Below the pieces are notes generated by a model, which was not told the DNA's origin, did no database searches, and saw only the letters and a list, made by a program, of their open reading frames with translations. From Prunella strophiata (lineage: Eukaryota; Chordata; Aves; Passeriformes; Prunellidae): 64,000 bases of DNA. Of the stretch, positions 28,540-39,819 are shown piece after piece. The stretch spans positions 10,356,040 to 10,420,039 of the forward strand of contig JAZBQD010000034.1 of the NCBI GenBank assembly GCA_036583965.1, in the 5' to 3' direction. Position 1 is the stretch's first letter, and every line of letters starts with the position of its first letter. A program made the translations under genes and the position numbers.

Positions 28540-28800
28540 GTATCGTGTGCTCGGAGATTGGGACGTAAATCTGCCTTTTTATGGCAATGAGAAGCTTTGT
28601 AAATCTGTACTAATGAGGAAGAAAATGAACATTAATTAAACTCCTGGTTTCAGGATGGGCTGAGGCTCTGGAGTCCTGAAGCGGCCGCTGGATGGGTTAC
28701 TTCATTACAGCCCAGAACAAGGAGCTGTGATCTGAATGCAATGAGGAGACAATTAAGTCGCTCACCAAGTGCAGAGCCAGAGAGACATTTAATTATCCAC
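28540..28800. promoter_or_regulatory. Candidate intronic enhancer / conserved element
   Basis: Compared with its surroundings, this patch has more CpGs (including the NotI-type GCGGCCGC at 28681-28688). It has several homeodomain-type cores (ATTAATTAA at 28631-28639, CAATTAAG at 28750-28757, TTTAATTA at about 28788-28795) and no repeats. This texture is common in conserved non-coding elements. Conservation cannot be tested here, so it is only a candidate. Confidence 0.3.
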
Positions 28801-30486
28801 AGGAGCTAACGCTCCAAAACCTGGAGTTTTCTGTAGATCTAAATATGCCAGGCAGTTTTTCTGTCAAATTAGGCTTCTGAAGAATGTCTTTAGAAGTGCA
28901 GGAGGGGCTGGGGATGTTGAGGAGACAGGAGAAGAAACCTGCTGTTCTGCTGAACTCTGTGGTGTGGTGGCAAAGCTCTGGCAGGTCTCCTGGGCTGGAG
29001 AGGAGATCTCCATCGTGTGGGATGGGATTAGTGTCACTAACCAGGGCAGAAAGCCCATGTGGCTGTGGCCATTCCCAGTACATGCAGATCCTGTGGTCCT
29101 TGAAAGCCTTGGGAGGAGGTCTCCAAGGAGTCACAGGAGCCCTGTTACCCTCAAAAGAGATTAGTGGAACTCTGGACCCCAACTCTGTGTGATCCACAAA
29201 TGGACTCATTTGTGGCTTATCAGTGTAATTTGTGTCATAATTAGACAGGACATTCACTCCCAGTCTTCCTTGTGAATTATTTTCTGCGTGGCTTTCACTT
29301 CTAAATAACTGCCTTGCTAACCTTAGCAGAGGTTTTGATTCTCTGAACTGCCTGTTTCCTTTTGATTAAGTGTTTTCTGCTCTAGTCTTTAATGCATATT
29401 AATGAGTGCCAAGCAGTGCTTGACTTGAGTAATTTGCATCTGGGATCTGAAAGCCCTTGCAAGGAAGGCTTGGGGATGTCCCACTTTGGGAAATAGTGGG
29501 ATATTGTAGCTTCTTTGCTACAATTTGGTACATTTCAAAGGCAAACACTTTTTCTGTTAATTTATATTTTCATTAGTCACAGGACACAATCACAGCTGCC
29601 ATCATCAATATTCCTATATTCAGCTTAGTTTCAAGTTAAAAGTCCCAGAAGAGGAGAGGAAGAGGTAAGAGCTTAGCAATTTTTCCAGAATTGGGCTTCC
29701 TTTCTATGGAGATGCACAATTCCATGCCTGGTTATGGATTGCACAGTGTGTATGTGGCTGCAGGGTGGTAGTGCAGGGTGATCACTGCTAATCCATAATG
29801 CCTGGAAGTACAAGATTCCTGGGATGGGTGGTGAGCAGTACAGGATAGAAAAAACACTACAGTAGCAGGTACTTTAAAGCTCTTAGTTTGTGAGAAGCAC
29901 CTGCTGTCATTCTTTTCAGAACTTTTGGGGGAACAGGCAATTGAAAGGCTTAAATCTGTTTTCACATCTTGTGGAGTAAATGTCCAGATGATGAAAGTCC
30001 AAGGATTTTCTGAAGCCCTTCCAGTCAAAGGGAAGGCACAGGTGTGCTCAAACAATACAGCATTTCTATCTTAGTCATCCAGAGGCACTCTCCAGGAAGT
30101 TGCAGGAACCTGGATGCTCTCTGTTGTCATCACTAACTTGGTGGTTGTCTGACAGTGGTCTTGGCATGATGGGCTGGCAAAGGGGTTGTGGCAGCTGTGG
30201 AAAAGAACAGGACTGGTGAGGGGTGAGGGTGAAGGATGTGGGCAAACCTCTCCTGCCTTGGTTGCTGCCCTATTGCTTGCTTGGCTGTGCACAGCACTGG
30301 TGTTGAGTTGATGACTCAAAGCAATCTCCCTTTCATGGTGGCTTTTTGAGGCTGTTCTGAGTAGCATCAGAAAAGCATTAACTTTTCATGTTCATCTTGA
30401 GCTTTTCATGTTCAAAGCATTTTACCAAAAAAACCACCCCAAATCAGGCCTTGCAATTATCCTGCAGGACTGTTGTTATGCTGGTT

Positions 30487-30556
30487 CAGAGGTGGAGAAA
30501 TGGAAGTAAAGAGGTTAAATGTCTTGCTCAAAGCAGTAAGGAAATGTGTGGTGGAG
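30487..30556 (-). repeat. MIR-like SINE remnant (ancient), reverse orientation
   Basis: GGAGAAATGGAAGTAAAGAG followed by GTTAAATGTCTTGCTCAAAG is the reverse complement of the MIR stretch containing TTGGGCAAGT-ACTTAACCTC and TTTCC. It is a diverged, partial copy with uncertain limits. The CR1 end at 30920 is about 360 bp downstream; nothing links the two. Confidence 0.65.
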
Positions 30557-30919
30557 ACTTTCAGGAGCCCCACGTATTTCTTAATTAATCATTTATAGCT
30601 GTGGTTATATTATTAGGCAGATGACTTGAACTGTGGATTGCTGTAGGAACTCTGCCTTGCCATCTAAATGAATTTTCTTCTTAAAGTCCAAAACAGCCAT
30701 TCTTTCTTATTTTAATTTATTTCATGACAATATATTGGCTAAATCAAAGACTGTGTAGGACATGTGATATATAAAAATATAAAATTCTTTTACAGTTCAA
30801 ACATACATTCTTTCCTAATAATTCTGATCAAAAATAATTGATGTGTTTCTCAGCACTAAAAGAAAAGAGAAATTTCAGTGTAGTCCAAGGTAAAATGAGA
30901 AAAAGAACATTCAGCCATG

Positions 30920-30988
30920 CAGGGCCAGGAGTTGGGCTTTGATGGTCCTTGGGGGTCCTTCCAGCTCAGGAGATTCTATGATTCTGTG
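30920..30988 (+). repeat. CR1 LINE 3'-end fragment
   Basis: The segment contains GCCAGGAGTTGGGCTTTGAT, then GGTCCTTCCAGCTCAGGAGA and the terminal TTCTATGATTCTGTG octamer repeats. It is a sense-oriented, 5'-truncated CR1 end. It belongs to a different subfamily variant from the copy at 6763, as the middle part differs. Confidence 0.9.
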
Positions 30989-33503
30989 TTTGAAGGTTAA
31001 ATTCCTCCCTTTCTACACCCCTACAGAAGTTGGGGGGATCCTGCCATGAGGATGTACAGAGTGGTGTCCTGTCCATCCAAGAAGCAGAGTGGGGAAGGAG
31101 AGCCCCTGATGTTGTCTTGTTCTTTGGCAGCTACCAGTGCCATGTGAATCTCCCACCACAAAAAAGGGCCAATACCAGGCACAATGATCTGCAGGAAATG
31201 TCAGTGTTTAAGCACTGTTTTATGTCTTGGGATCCAGCATTCAAATATCTCTTTCTGTTTAGTCTTACAGCCTGTCCCAGGGTGTCACCTTCATCTTCTC
31301 AGAGGGGAGAATTCACTGTGACCAAGAGTTTTCATTTCCAAAAGGCCATCATACTCTGGAAGCTAAAGTTCACCTGTAAGAGTTGTTCCTCTGTCCAATC
31401 AGTTCAACTACTGATTGCAGAAGTTGCTTCTCTGTTAATTTTCTTAGAAGATCTAAATTCCTCCAAACTCCCTTCTGCACACAGTGTACAGCAGCATTTC
31501 CCCCTGTATCCTGAATTGTGGTCTGCATTCCAAACTAAGGTCTGGCATTAGCTGCTTAGTTAATATTAGGCTTAATGTATCCAAAAATACATAAGAACAT
31601 GTGCACAACTATGGCACTTTTTTCACTTGCAAAAACCAAAATATCATATTTTTCATGACAGTCAAGCCCTCAGTGTATTTCTCCTGGGTGTAGCATGGTA
31701 TGTGCATTTACCCTGTGCTGTTGAACTTGCAAATGCTTGTTCCTTCTTGATTTCTAGTTGTGCATTTATCATAAAAAGATTTCCAAATTTCTGGATATAA
31801 TATTTAATATCCAGAAGTGTGTGTGTAATGCAATTAGAATAATATTTAAAGGAGAGTAACATAAGTCTGAACTTTTCATGTATTCCACTTTACAGTGAAA
31901 GATCAGTTGTTGTCTCTTTGGGTTCAGCACTTATTTTCTTGGTTGTCTTGACTTGAGCTGCTGAGCCTGTCTCACCTTTTCTGTGTCTGATGTAGAATCT
32001 AAATTAGTTAAGAAGAAACAGGATTTCAAATTCAGTTCCCTCTAGACAGGCAGGATGGCATCAGCTTAAATTGCTTTGATATAATTTTGCTTCTTTAATC
32101 CTTCCTCTCCAATCTGTTTTTGTATACATTATATATATGAATTCTGGGACTGGAAATCTTGCCTAATGTAAGTTAAGACATGACAAATGAACCTGACATT
32201 TTTCCAAGGAGGGAACCAGTGAACATACTGTATTTATAGCAGTAGGAATGTAGTTTGTTGCTTGTAGAAGAAAAATATGTGCTGTATGAGAACTTTGGTG
32301 CTGGAATATGATAAGTGTGTCTAGATGTGCTTGTTTCAATGAGGATACAGGGTTCAAAGGAGCCAAACTGGTTCCCCTGGAAGCTTGAGGTAAGGCTTCA
32401 CTGAACAGGGGATTTAGGCTCCCAGAAGCTCAGACAGCAAGATGGAGAGTGTCACAGTGCAAGTTTGAAACTGCAGTGTCTCCAGGATCATCTCTGGGCA
32501 GAGTGGGAAAGAATGTGATGAAGCAGCTTCTGAAGGTTGGATCTGGACCAATTTTGTTCGTGTTAATAGCAAGACTTTGTCTGCAAGCTGAGAGTTCAGT
32601 AGCTGAAGTTCTCAAACACAGATGTGCAAACATGCAGAAAAAATTGATTCAAGCCAACCATCTCTGCAAGCAGCCCTTGGCTGCTGTGACCTCCTGCAGT
32701 TGGGCAGGACTGCAAGAGGAGACAAGCCCAGGTGATCCAGGTGCCCAAGTTGTTTCACCTGCGTAAAGATGCTGAAAAGTCCTTTTCTTTTTTAAAGTTT
32801 TCAGTATTTATGAGGGTTTCCCCTGAACACAATGAGAATTGCTTGGATGATGTTCCTTTAATGTGCTTTGTAGAAGTGCAAATTTCTATTTTCATACCAG
32901 GGTATCTGGTCCAGTCTGAATAAGTTGGGGTTTTTTTTAACAATGCACTACTACTGACACTCAAACTAGTTGTGGCTAATTCTTGAAATATTATTTTGTT
33001 GGCTTTGTGTCACAGGGGAAATAACCACAAAGCTTAGCTGCCTGAAAGTAAGATGCAGTATTTTTCTATCTTGCTTCTGGACAGAAAGGCTGACTCTACA
33101 ACTTTTGACTGTTGAAGTGCACATCAGAACCAGCTTATGGCACTGATCTGATCCTTTATTTAGCAGAAATAGTAAACGCTGGAGTGGTCTGGGCCTGATG
33201 GATAGCTAAGGTCATAGTAACTTCCATTGTAGATGCTTTTTAGTGGAGAAGGTGATTTCCTAGACAGATTCTTAGCCCTATACTTGGCTCGTGTGGCTCA
33301 AGGAGAAGTCCTTTTGGTTCAGAGTTGTACCTTTTGTCCTTTCTTGTCAAGTTGGGAAAATGATGCCTTGTTTTGCTCTAATAAAGAATTCACCTGGTTT
33401 CCTCTCTGCATCCTAATTGCTCTCTAGAGAGCACTAAAGTGTGCTTAAGCATATTGTAACTGTTTGCCTGCTGTACGTGCAGTAATGCCAAGTGTTCCAT
33501 CTC

Positions 33504-33518
33504 TGCCCTGTGCTGCAG
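33504..33518 (+). other. Splice acceptor of the ADAMTS-type exon
   Basis: A pyrimidine-rich run (TGCCCTGTGCTGCAG) ends in CAG directly before the first exon codon, GCT. This is a normal U2-type 3' splice site. It sets the reading frame so that the ADAMTS prodomain peptide starts in phase 0, as in the related family members. Confidence 0.85.
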
Positions 33519-33678
33519 GCTGGCATGATTCGCACAGACAAGGACGAGTTCTTCATCGAGCCTCTGCAGAGGGGGGCCCAGGAGGAGGAGGAGGGAGGAG
33601 GCAGAACACACGTGGTCTATCGCAGGGCAGCTGCCAGGAAACAGCTTCCTACTGAGAACCTGGATACTGTGTACAAAG
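33519..33678 (+). CDS. Internal exon of an ADAMTS2/3/14-type procollagen N-proteinase (prodomain part); ADAMTS2 or ADAMTS14 most likely
   Basis: This exon encodes 53 codons plus one base (starts in phase 0, ends in phase 1). It opens with AGMIRTDKDEFFIEPL, continues through a Glu/Gly-rich stretch (EEEEGGG), then RTHVVYRR, and ends LDTVYK. The FFIEPL and HVVYRR strings are characteristic of the late prodomain of the ADAMTS2/3/14 secreted zinc metalloproteinases, which remove the N-propeptide of fibrillar procollagens. This part lies before the furin site and the catalytic domain, neither of which is in the window. The acceptor is a pyrimidine-rich tract ending TGCTGCAG at 33518, and the donor is AAAG|GTAAGG with GT at 33679-33680. 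The in-frame ATG at 33492 lies in the intron and is not the protein start. Paralogue: the LDT near the exon end resembles ADAMTS2, RTD and RTHVVYRR resemble ADAMTS14, and the Y-K ending recalls ADAMTS3. The very long introns favour ADAMTS2. Family assignment is confident; the symbol is not, so it is left blank. Confidence 0.9.
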
Positions 33679-33684
33679 GTAAGG
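33676..33684 (+). other. Splice donor of the ADAMTS-type exon
   Basis: AAG|GTAAGG is close to the U1 snRNA consensus. The cut after position 33678 leaves a single G to start the next codon (phase 1). Reading through the donor would give only a short intronic tail before a stop at about 33710. Confidence 0.85.
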
Positions 33685-35778
33685 CGGGCTCTGGGATGAG
33701 GTGCAGGTGAAGGCAGGTAGCCAGTGTGGTCTGCTACCTCTGGCTTTTTTATTCTTCAGAGTGGAAATGTGCTCTCCCTCCAAGGAGGGAAAAGTAGGAC
33801 AACGTGTTCAACACTTTCTATGAGCTGAGCAAACATTGCAGCAGCCAAAACCATCTCTGGGATGGTGGCACTGTCTTTGCCTTGAGGAGTTTCCTTGGCT
33901 CCAGAGATGGCCAGCATAAAGTCGTGTGTCCCCCAAGCCCTGGGTCAGAGCAGAGGAAGGGGATGGTGGGTGACAGCAGTGCAGAGGTGGCTGTGGCTGC
34001 TGGGACAGGTAGCAGTGCTGGCTTTGCAAAGGCTGTGTTGGAAAGCTGCAGGCAGGACACTGAGGCTGACATGGTACATGGGCTTCATTGACAGTGTCTT
34101 TTGGGCTGCCTTAGTCCCAAAAGGAAAATAATAGTATCTTCAGTATGAACACAAACTTTCTGGATTTATTTATGTGTTGCCAAGTGTGTAGTAGAATGTA
34201 CTAAGTATGTGATAGACAGTGATGGAATAACAAGAATTAAATATAAACACCCATTCTGTGTAGTGTTTTCTGTTTCTCTGATAACTGCTTGGTTATTGCA
34301 CCTTTTTTTTCTGAATAAATAAGGGATGCAAATCTGCTAAGAGGATGTTTTGACAGCTGATGTTAACACTGAAATTAACTAGGTCATTTGAGTGGAAACA
34401 ACAAAATAGCTACATTTTGGTTCCAAATGTGTGTACCAAACTGCAGAGTTGTTTGTCACTCATACCCTACTATTATCTTATTTCAGTATAATGGGGTTTC
34501 AAGTATAGGAAGGAAGGAACAGAGAGCCACAGGGATAAGGCACTGAAATTAGGGCCCCATGAACAATATAAATTTCTCACTGTTCAGGCTGGAACAAGGA
34601 TTAAAAAGAAAGCGAGCAATATTCAACCAATTTTTTTTTCTCCACTTTGGAAATGACCTGTGAGTTTTGTGACTGACACAGTGCTTGGCTGAGTTCTTCT
34701 TGTTGCCTTTGTACTCACTGTGGAGCAGATCTGAGTAATGCAGGAGTCTGAGTGCCACAGTCCCAGAAGGGTTGGATGGTAGGTATGGTGGAAGTTGCTC
34801 TATTAGTGAATGTTTATAAAATTATTGCATGTTGGAAAATACCAGCCGCGCACTGTGTTTCCTCTCAAACAAAAGAGACTTGATGTTGTTCACACCTTAT
34901 GGCAGTATTTTTGGTTTTGGATGGTAAATATTCCTCAGGAGTAGGAGTCTGGTACACAGAAAAGCACAAACTGTAGATCAGCTCCAGTTACTGGCACCTG
35001 GTACCTGCTGGAGTGACAGCAGTGGCTGAGATGCAGCCTGTACCTGGCAGCAAAGCCACACGAAGCCGTGTCTGATGCCACCAGACGTGGTGTCTGTCAC
35101 CTCCCCTGTGTCAGGGCTGGAGTTTGTAAACTGTGGTAAAAAGGCACAAAGTAATCACAGCCACCAGCCAGCACTGTGGGATTGAAAAGCAAAAGGGAGG
35201 CTGGGCTGAGAAGTAGGCAGTGACCTTGTCTGGTACAGCAGGTGCTGGGGACAGGTAGGAATAGTTGTGATATTTCGAATTTTCAAACGAAGGAAAGAAT
35301 GCTAAGGGTAGTAATCTTCCCTTTTACCCCTATCACCTTTTGATTTGGAAACTTGACTGAAGATTAGTTTTTATTTTGGAAAAAAACCCCACTGTTACCA
35401 AAAATCAGTAAAAACAAAAACTGTACGGTAAAGGGGATTTTTTTCCATGAAATTGTCTTTGCCTTTAATAAAAAAAGTGAACAGCCACTTGAAAATGATT
35501 TGTTCTCTACATTTTTTTTTTTTATTAAACCTGGCTTCCCACCTCTGATTGCTCTAGGCAAAAGGCTATGGACTGGATTTGCTTTCAGAAATGGTAATTT
35601 TATTTTCCACTTGGTCTTTTTCCAGAATGCATTGAGTTTTGGTTAACAAACACCAAAATATTTAGAGATTAGGCATTGATAAGCACACTTTGCTGTTTGT
35701 TTCCATAGTGTTCTAAACTGATTGATGGGCTGTGTTAGGAAATACTTAGTAGGGCACTTTCAGCATGCTGTATCTATT

Positions 35779-35798
35779 AAAAAAAAAAAAAAAAAAAA
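35779..35798 (+). repeat. A20 homopolymer
   Basis: An uninterrupted run of twenty A between TATCTATT and GGTTAACC. No recognisable retrocopy precedes it, so it is listed only as a homopolymer. Confidence 0.97.
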
Positions 35799-38700
35799 GG
35801 TTAACCAAGAGCACTCCCCCTCTTTCCAATATCCCTGGAGACAAGTGCATTGTTGCCAAATCCCATAAATTTACATGTGATGAATTGTAACACTTGGACT
35901 ATTTTTAAAGGTCCAGCCTCCAGGAATCTTATGAATATGTGATGATTTTTTTTCCCTAGGTAAGCTTCTGGTTCTTTTAACTGTTGATAAAAATTTGTAG
36001 TTTCTGGCTGTGTAAATATTTTAAGGTAATGCGTGACAAACAAAATTTATGTATTCCATAATTTTTAAAACAGCATCTTTTAAAATCCCATGATATGTTA
36101 ATTTAATCCCATGATTTGGGAGGGGATTGTGAGTCATGATTTTTGAATGTTTTGGTTTGGATAGATAGATACAAATTCCTTATAAATATTCCTATCTTTG
36201 GCACTCTTTTCACAAGAAATAGGACAAGCTGTTCTCTCCTCAGTGGAACAGGAGGTGAAGGAATTGAAAAGTCCATGAACTTGGGGTTGAGAGGGTCAGT
36301 CAAGGTCTTGGGTCTGCAGTGGGCAGTGGCCATGCTGGACCTCACAAGGCACAAGGGTTTGGGATTTTCTACTGAATGCAGTTATTTTGGAGGATGCTTT
36401 GTTGAAGAACTCAATGCCCCAAGGCAATGTGCATCCCCCACAGCTGTCCTGGCAGAGAGGGGCTGCAAGGCTGTGGCACAAAGGTCCCTGAGGCTGCGGG
36501 GCAGCTGAACACCCCAAAAGGCAGCCAGGACTAATGGGAGATCCATTGACTGCTTGGGAGTGCAGATAAAAAAAAAACCACAAAAAAACCCTAAAAAATT
36601 GCATTTTCCACACCATGGAAATAAATTCTAAATTATGTCAGCAGATGTGGTGAGATGGACCTGACAGCAGGGTTTTTCCAGCATTTTCTATGCACCCTTT
36701 TCTATCTTTTATAATAAGAAAAACTGAGATTTCATCTGTCTAAAAATTGTAAACAGGCAAACCCCACAACCTCCTAAGCCCTGCAGAGATCAAGGTGTGC
36801 ATCTTGTGTTATGAAGGCTCTGCTGACGTGCTGGGTTTTGAAAAGTGGAATGTGCTGGGAGAGATCTGCCCTGCCCTGGTTCCAGACTGTGCCAGATTTG
36901 CTTCTGCATTTACGTAAAACGTTATCAGAAGATTGGGAAATGTAACTACTTGTTTTGGCAACCTGAATCATTTGTTTTGACTGGTGTGGGATTATCTGGG
37001 GTTTTGGAGAATCGCAGAGTATGGGGTGTAATATTTCTGCCTTGTCTTCTCTCAAACAATGCTATTTGTTAATGTACTGGAAAATGTAAGCATCATATTT
37101 TAGGCTAGTAATAATCTTCAGCAGAGTAGTACTGTGAAAGTCTGTGTGAGCTCACTACAAATTAGGCTAATTGTTTCAGAAAGAGAAATATTTTCATGTA
37201 GTGGCTGAAATATTGCAGGTGTGGTGAGAATAAATCCTATTTTCTCTGGCAACTGCTTTTAGTGCTTGCATACATATAATAATTTATCTTCCTCTAGATA
37301 AAAATAAGCATCATGTTGAACATATTTTAATATTTCCAGTTGAATTCCTTCTTACAAACATGAGAAATGTTCCTTGATGGCAGTAAAACTACCTACATAA
37401 TAGAACTGGAATTAAATAGGATAAACTAGAGTGGGTTGTTTTTTTCTTGAAACTGCTGGGTTTTTGCTTAAATGTTCTTTGGATGTTAACTGAAGAGGTG
37501 GTAAGTATTTAATTAATGGTTATGATGAGGCCTGGAAAGCCAGCTTGATTTTTGCCTCTAAAGGCAATCTGATTATCAGGCTTGTAAGCTTTAATATCAC
37601 ATTTCTCCACCTAAATTACTGTGTCTGTTATGTTGATCAGCTGAGAGGAAATGATTATACTAAAACTTCCTTAAGGTTTGCCTTTTCTCTAAAAATTGTT
37701 GTTTAAGTACTGTGCTCTGAGTTTTATTGTATTATTTGATTGATGAGAAACAGAAACTCAGCTTTAGTGACAGTTTTATTTAGTGTGCAGATGAAAGATG
37801 ACCTTAGCCAAGAACAGTTTATTACTGACAAAGACAGTAAGGTAACTCCCCAAATGTGCTCAAACCAAGAAGTTTTTGTTTCTGTAAGTGCCAATTAAAT
37901 CCCTTGGGATGGCCAAGCACAGTCTGACACAAGTCCCATCACGAATAGCTCTGGGCTGACAGGGTGGACAAGCCCACAGCTCTGCTGGAGACTTGTGACC
38001 CCTTCCCATGGCAATACTTGGGATTGCTGGAGGTCAGACCTGCAGAGGTCTGAATGTGCCTTGGTGCTGAATGATGTGATCATTTAATGGGACCCTGTGA
38101 TGTACTTCCTGGGGCAAACCCCATCAATTTTTTTATTACTTTTTTTGGTAATTTTTTCAACTTTTTCCTTTTATTTTTACATTGAGGGGTTCTAACATCC
38201 TTCTGGTTATAAGCACATGCCAGTCAGATAAAAAGACAGAAATAATTTGCTGCTTCTACTCAATAGTGGTAGCCAGCTTCTTTTTGATAGATCCAAACTT
38301 CATCAGAGCAGAGCTGGTCCTCAGTCCTCTCACTGGCATCTCCTGGCCCTCCACAATGCAAAAGGACAACACCCTTTGACATTTAGGAACCCTGAAAAGT
38401 TAGGGGCCAATTCAGCAGGAGAGAAATCCATGTAAATTTAAGCTGAAACAACTCCACTCTAGAAGTTTCTTGAAAAGATGAAAGTTAAAAATATGATAAA
38501 GTTGTAACAACTCAGTTGCCAGAGCTTTGCAGGTTGTGGAGATGATATTTCAGAGGAAGACTCCTCCATCATAGTCCATCAAACTGTCAATGCCATTGAT
38601 TTACTAATGTATTTAAATTACTCTTTAGAAACCAACGTGCATCTGGTGTATATTTTTCTGGATTGCCTGAAATGGCTCAGATTGGCTGCTGGCTGGCCAG

Positions 38701-39771
38701 CTGCCATTCTAATTTACACAAACTTTCCTGGTTACCTTTGCAGGGGAACAGTTTCTTCGGGAAACCGAAGTTTCTCCAAATCCAATCAATATTTCCTCTC
38801 AGCCTGCACTCTTGCTGATTAATTACTGCTCCCTTATTTTGCAGTCAGTAAGACTCTGATGACAATATTTTTTGTCTCCTTCCTACATCATCTGTGCATG
38901 ATAAATACATCTGTCTTTCTCTCCTGTCTTGGGTTTTCTCTGAATTCCACATTGCAGATTCATGGGGATTTCTGGGAAGAGGAAGAATTCAGTGGCAAAT
39001 CAGCTTTTGATTCAGAAGCAAGGTTAAGCACTCATGGGAAAAACAAGTCTCCAGAGAAAGTGGTCAGTGGTCTTAGGCCATGAGATGTCACCCTTTCCAG
39101 CCACCTGCATTGCAGCTGATCAGGCAGTTCTTTGCTAGCACAGGCAAATGAGATCCTTGTAGTAATTTTGGGGAAAAATCTAAAGGTTTCTACTTTTACA
39201 GTTGCGCAGTAAATCATGTGAGACGATCAGGTGAAGGCTAATGAGCAATGCTCTTAAATGTACTTGATAGGAAATGCCAGGAATAGCCTATTTTTCTCCA
39301 GAGCTGATGGAGTTTTCTGCTGTGGACTTCCTCAGTGGGTGGCCTTAGCTGGGCCACAGAATGGTGTCAAGGTAAAAAGTCAAACCCTCCTGTGCTTGTG
39401 GGGTAGTCAGTTTCATTTTGCCTGGAAATAAAATTATTACAAAATGAATTGAATTTCTTTTTCCTTAATATCAGTAATTTTGCTCAGATGGGGATGTGCT
39501 CATGCAACTTCTGATGCGTGGTGAGGCATATGCATATCAGGACCACAGCAAAGCTGTGTGGGCTACCTTTGCAGTGTGCTTTTTTGAATTTTGGAGTGCT
39601 TTGGGAAGTATATTGCATCTTCAAAGGATTTTTCTTTTAATTAAACATCTCCCTTTTCCAGGTGCTCTAAATCACTTCCAGAATTATTGAATGTTCATGA
39701 AATACTTTCTCATTATTACTTCTTGATGAGATCAAATCTCTATCAAATTTTGTTTCACCAGGAACACAAAT

Positions 39772-39819
39772 CCTCTTGTACAGAGGTAAAAATTGGGATT
39801 TTTACCTCTGTACAAGAGG
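39772..39819. repeat. Perfect inverted repeat: 22-bp arms, 4-nt loop
   Basis: The left arm (39772-39793) starts CCTCTTGTACAGAGGT and ends AAAAAT. The loop is TGGG (39794-39797). The right arm (39798-39819) starts ATTTTTACCT and ends GTACAAGAGG. All 22 pairs match without a mismatch or bulge, while the outer flanks do not pair. A perfect hairpin of this size in neutral intron suggests recent origin (for example template switching in replication) or a selected RNA stem. The stem is shorter than most pre-miRNA stems. Confidence 0.95.

Larger units (their letters stand above)
1..33518 (+). other. Intron upstream of the ADAMTS-type exon (5' end outside the window)
   Basis: No coding exon could be supported here. 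Open frames are short, occur on both strands, and match no protein family I recognise. The stretch is AT-rich and CpG-poor. Recognised contents are A14(TA)8 at 4247-4275, a small CpG cluster around 1541-1559, CR1 fragments at 6763-6832 and 16643-16697, a split 31-bp direct repeat at 8119-8149 and 8775-8805, a motif-rich patch at 10560-11000, a MIR-like remnant at 21305-21440, a G-quadruplex motif at 24975-25002, a CpG/homeobox-motif patch at 28540-28800, a MIR-like remnant at 30487-30556 and a CR1 fragment at 30920-30988. Nothing specific is seen in the remaining sequence. That it is one continuous intron is inferred from the lack of other exons; a small or non-coding exon could have been missed. 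Confidence 0.7.

Noticed and set aside
28793..29257. 154-codon minus-strand open frame
   Set aside because: No recognisable motif and no splice signals; it partly overlaps the end of the candidate regulatory patch.
31030..31551. 173-codon open frame on the + strand, the longest in the window
   Set aside because: It matches no recognisable domain, begins just after a CR1 fragment, and has no supporting splice or promoter signals. A frame of this length is expected by chance in 64 kb.
33492..33494. ATG upstream of the ADAMTS-type exon as a translation start
   Set aside because: It lies in the pyrimidine tract of the splice acceptor. The family needs an upstream signal peptide and the first part of the prodomain, so the exon is internal.
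33390..33611. Minus-strand open frame over the ADAMTS-type exon
   Set aside because: It is a shadow of the real exon on the opposite strand.
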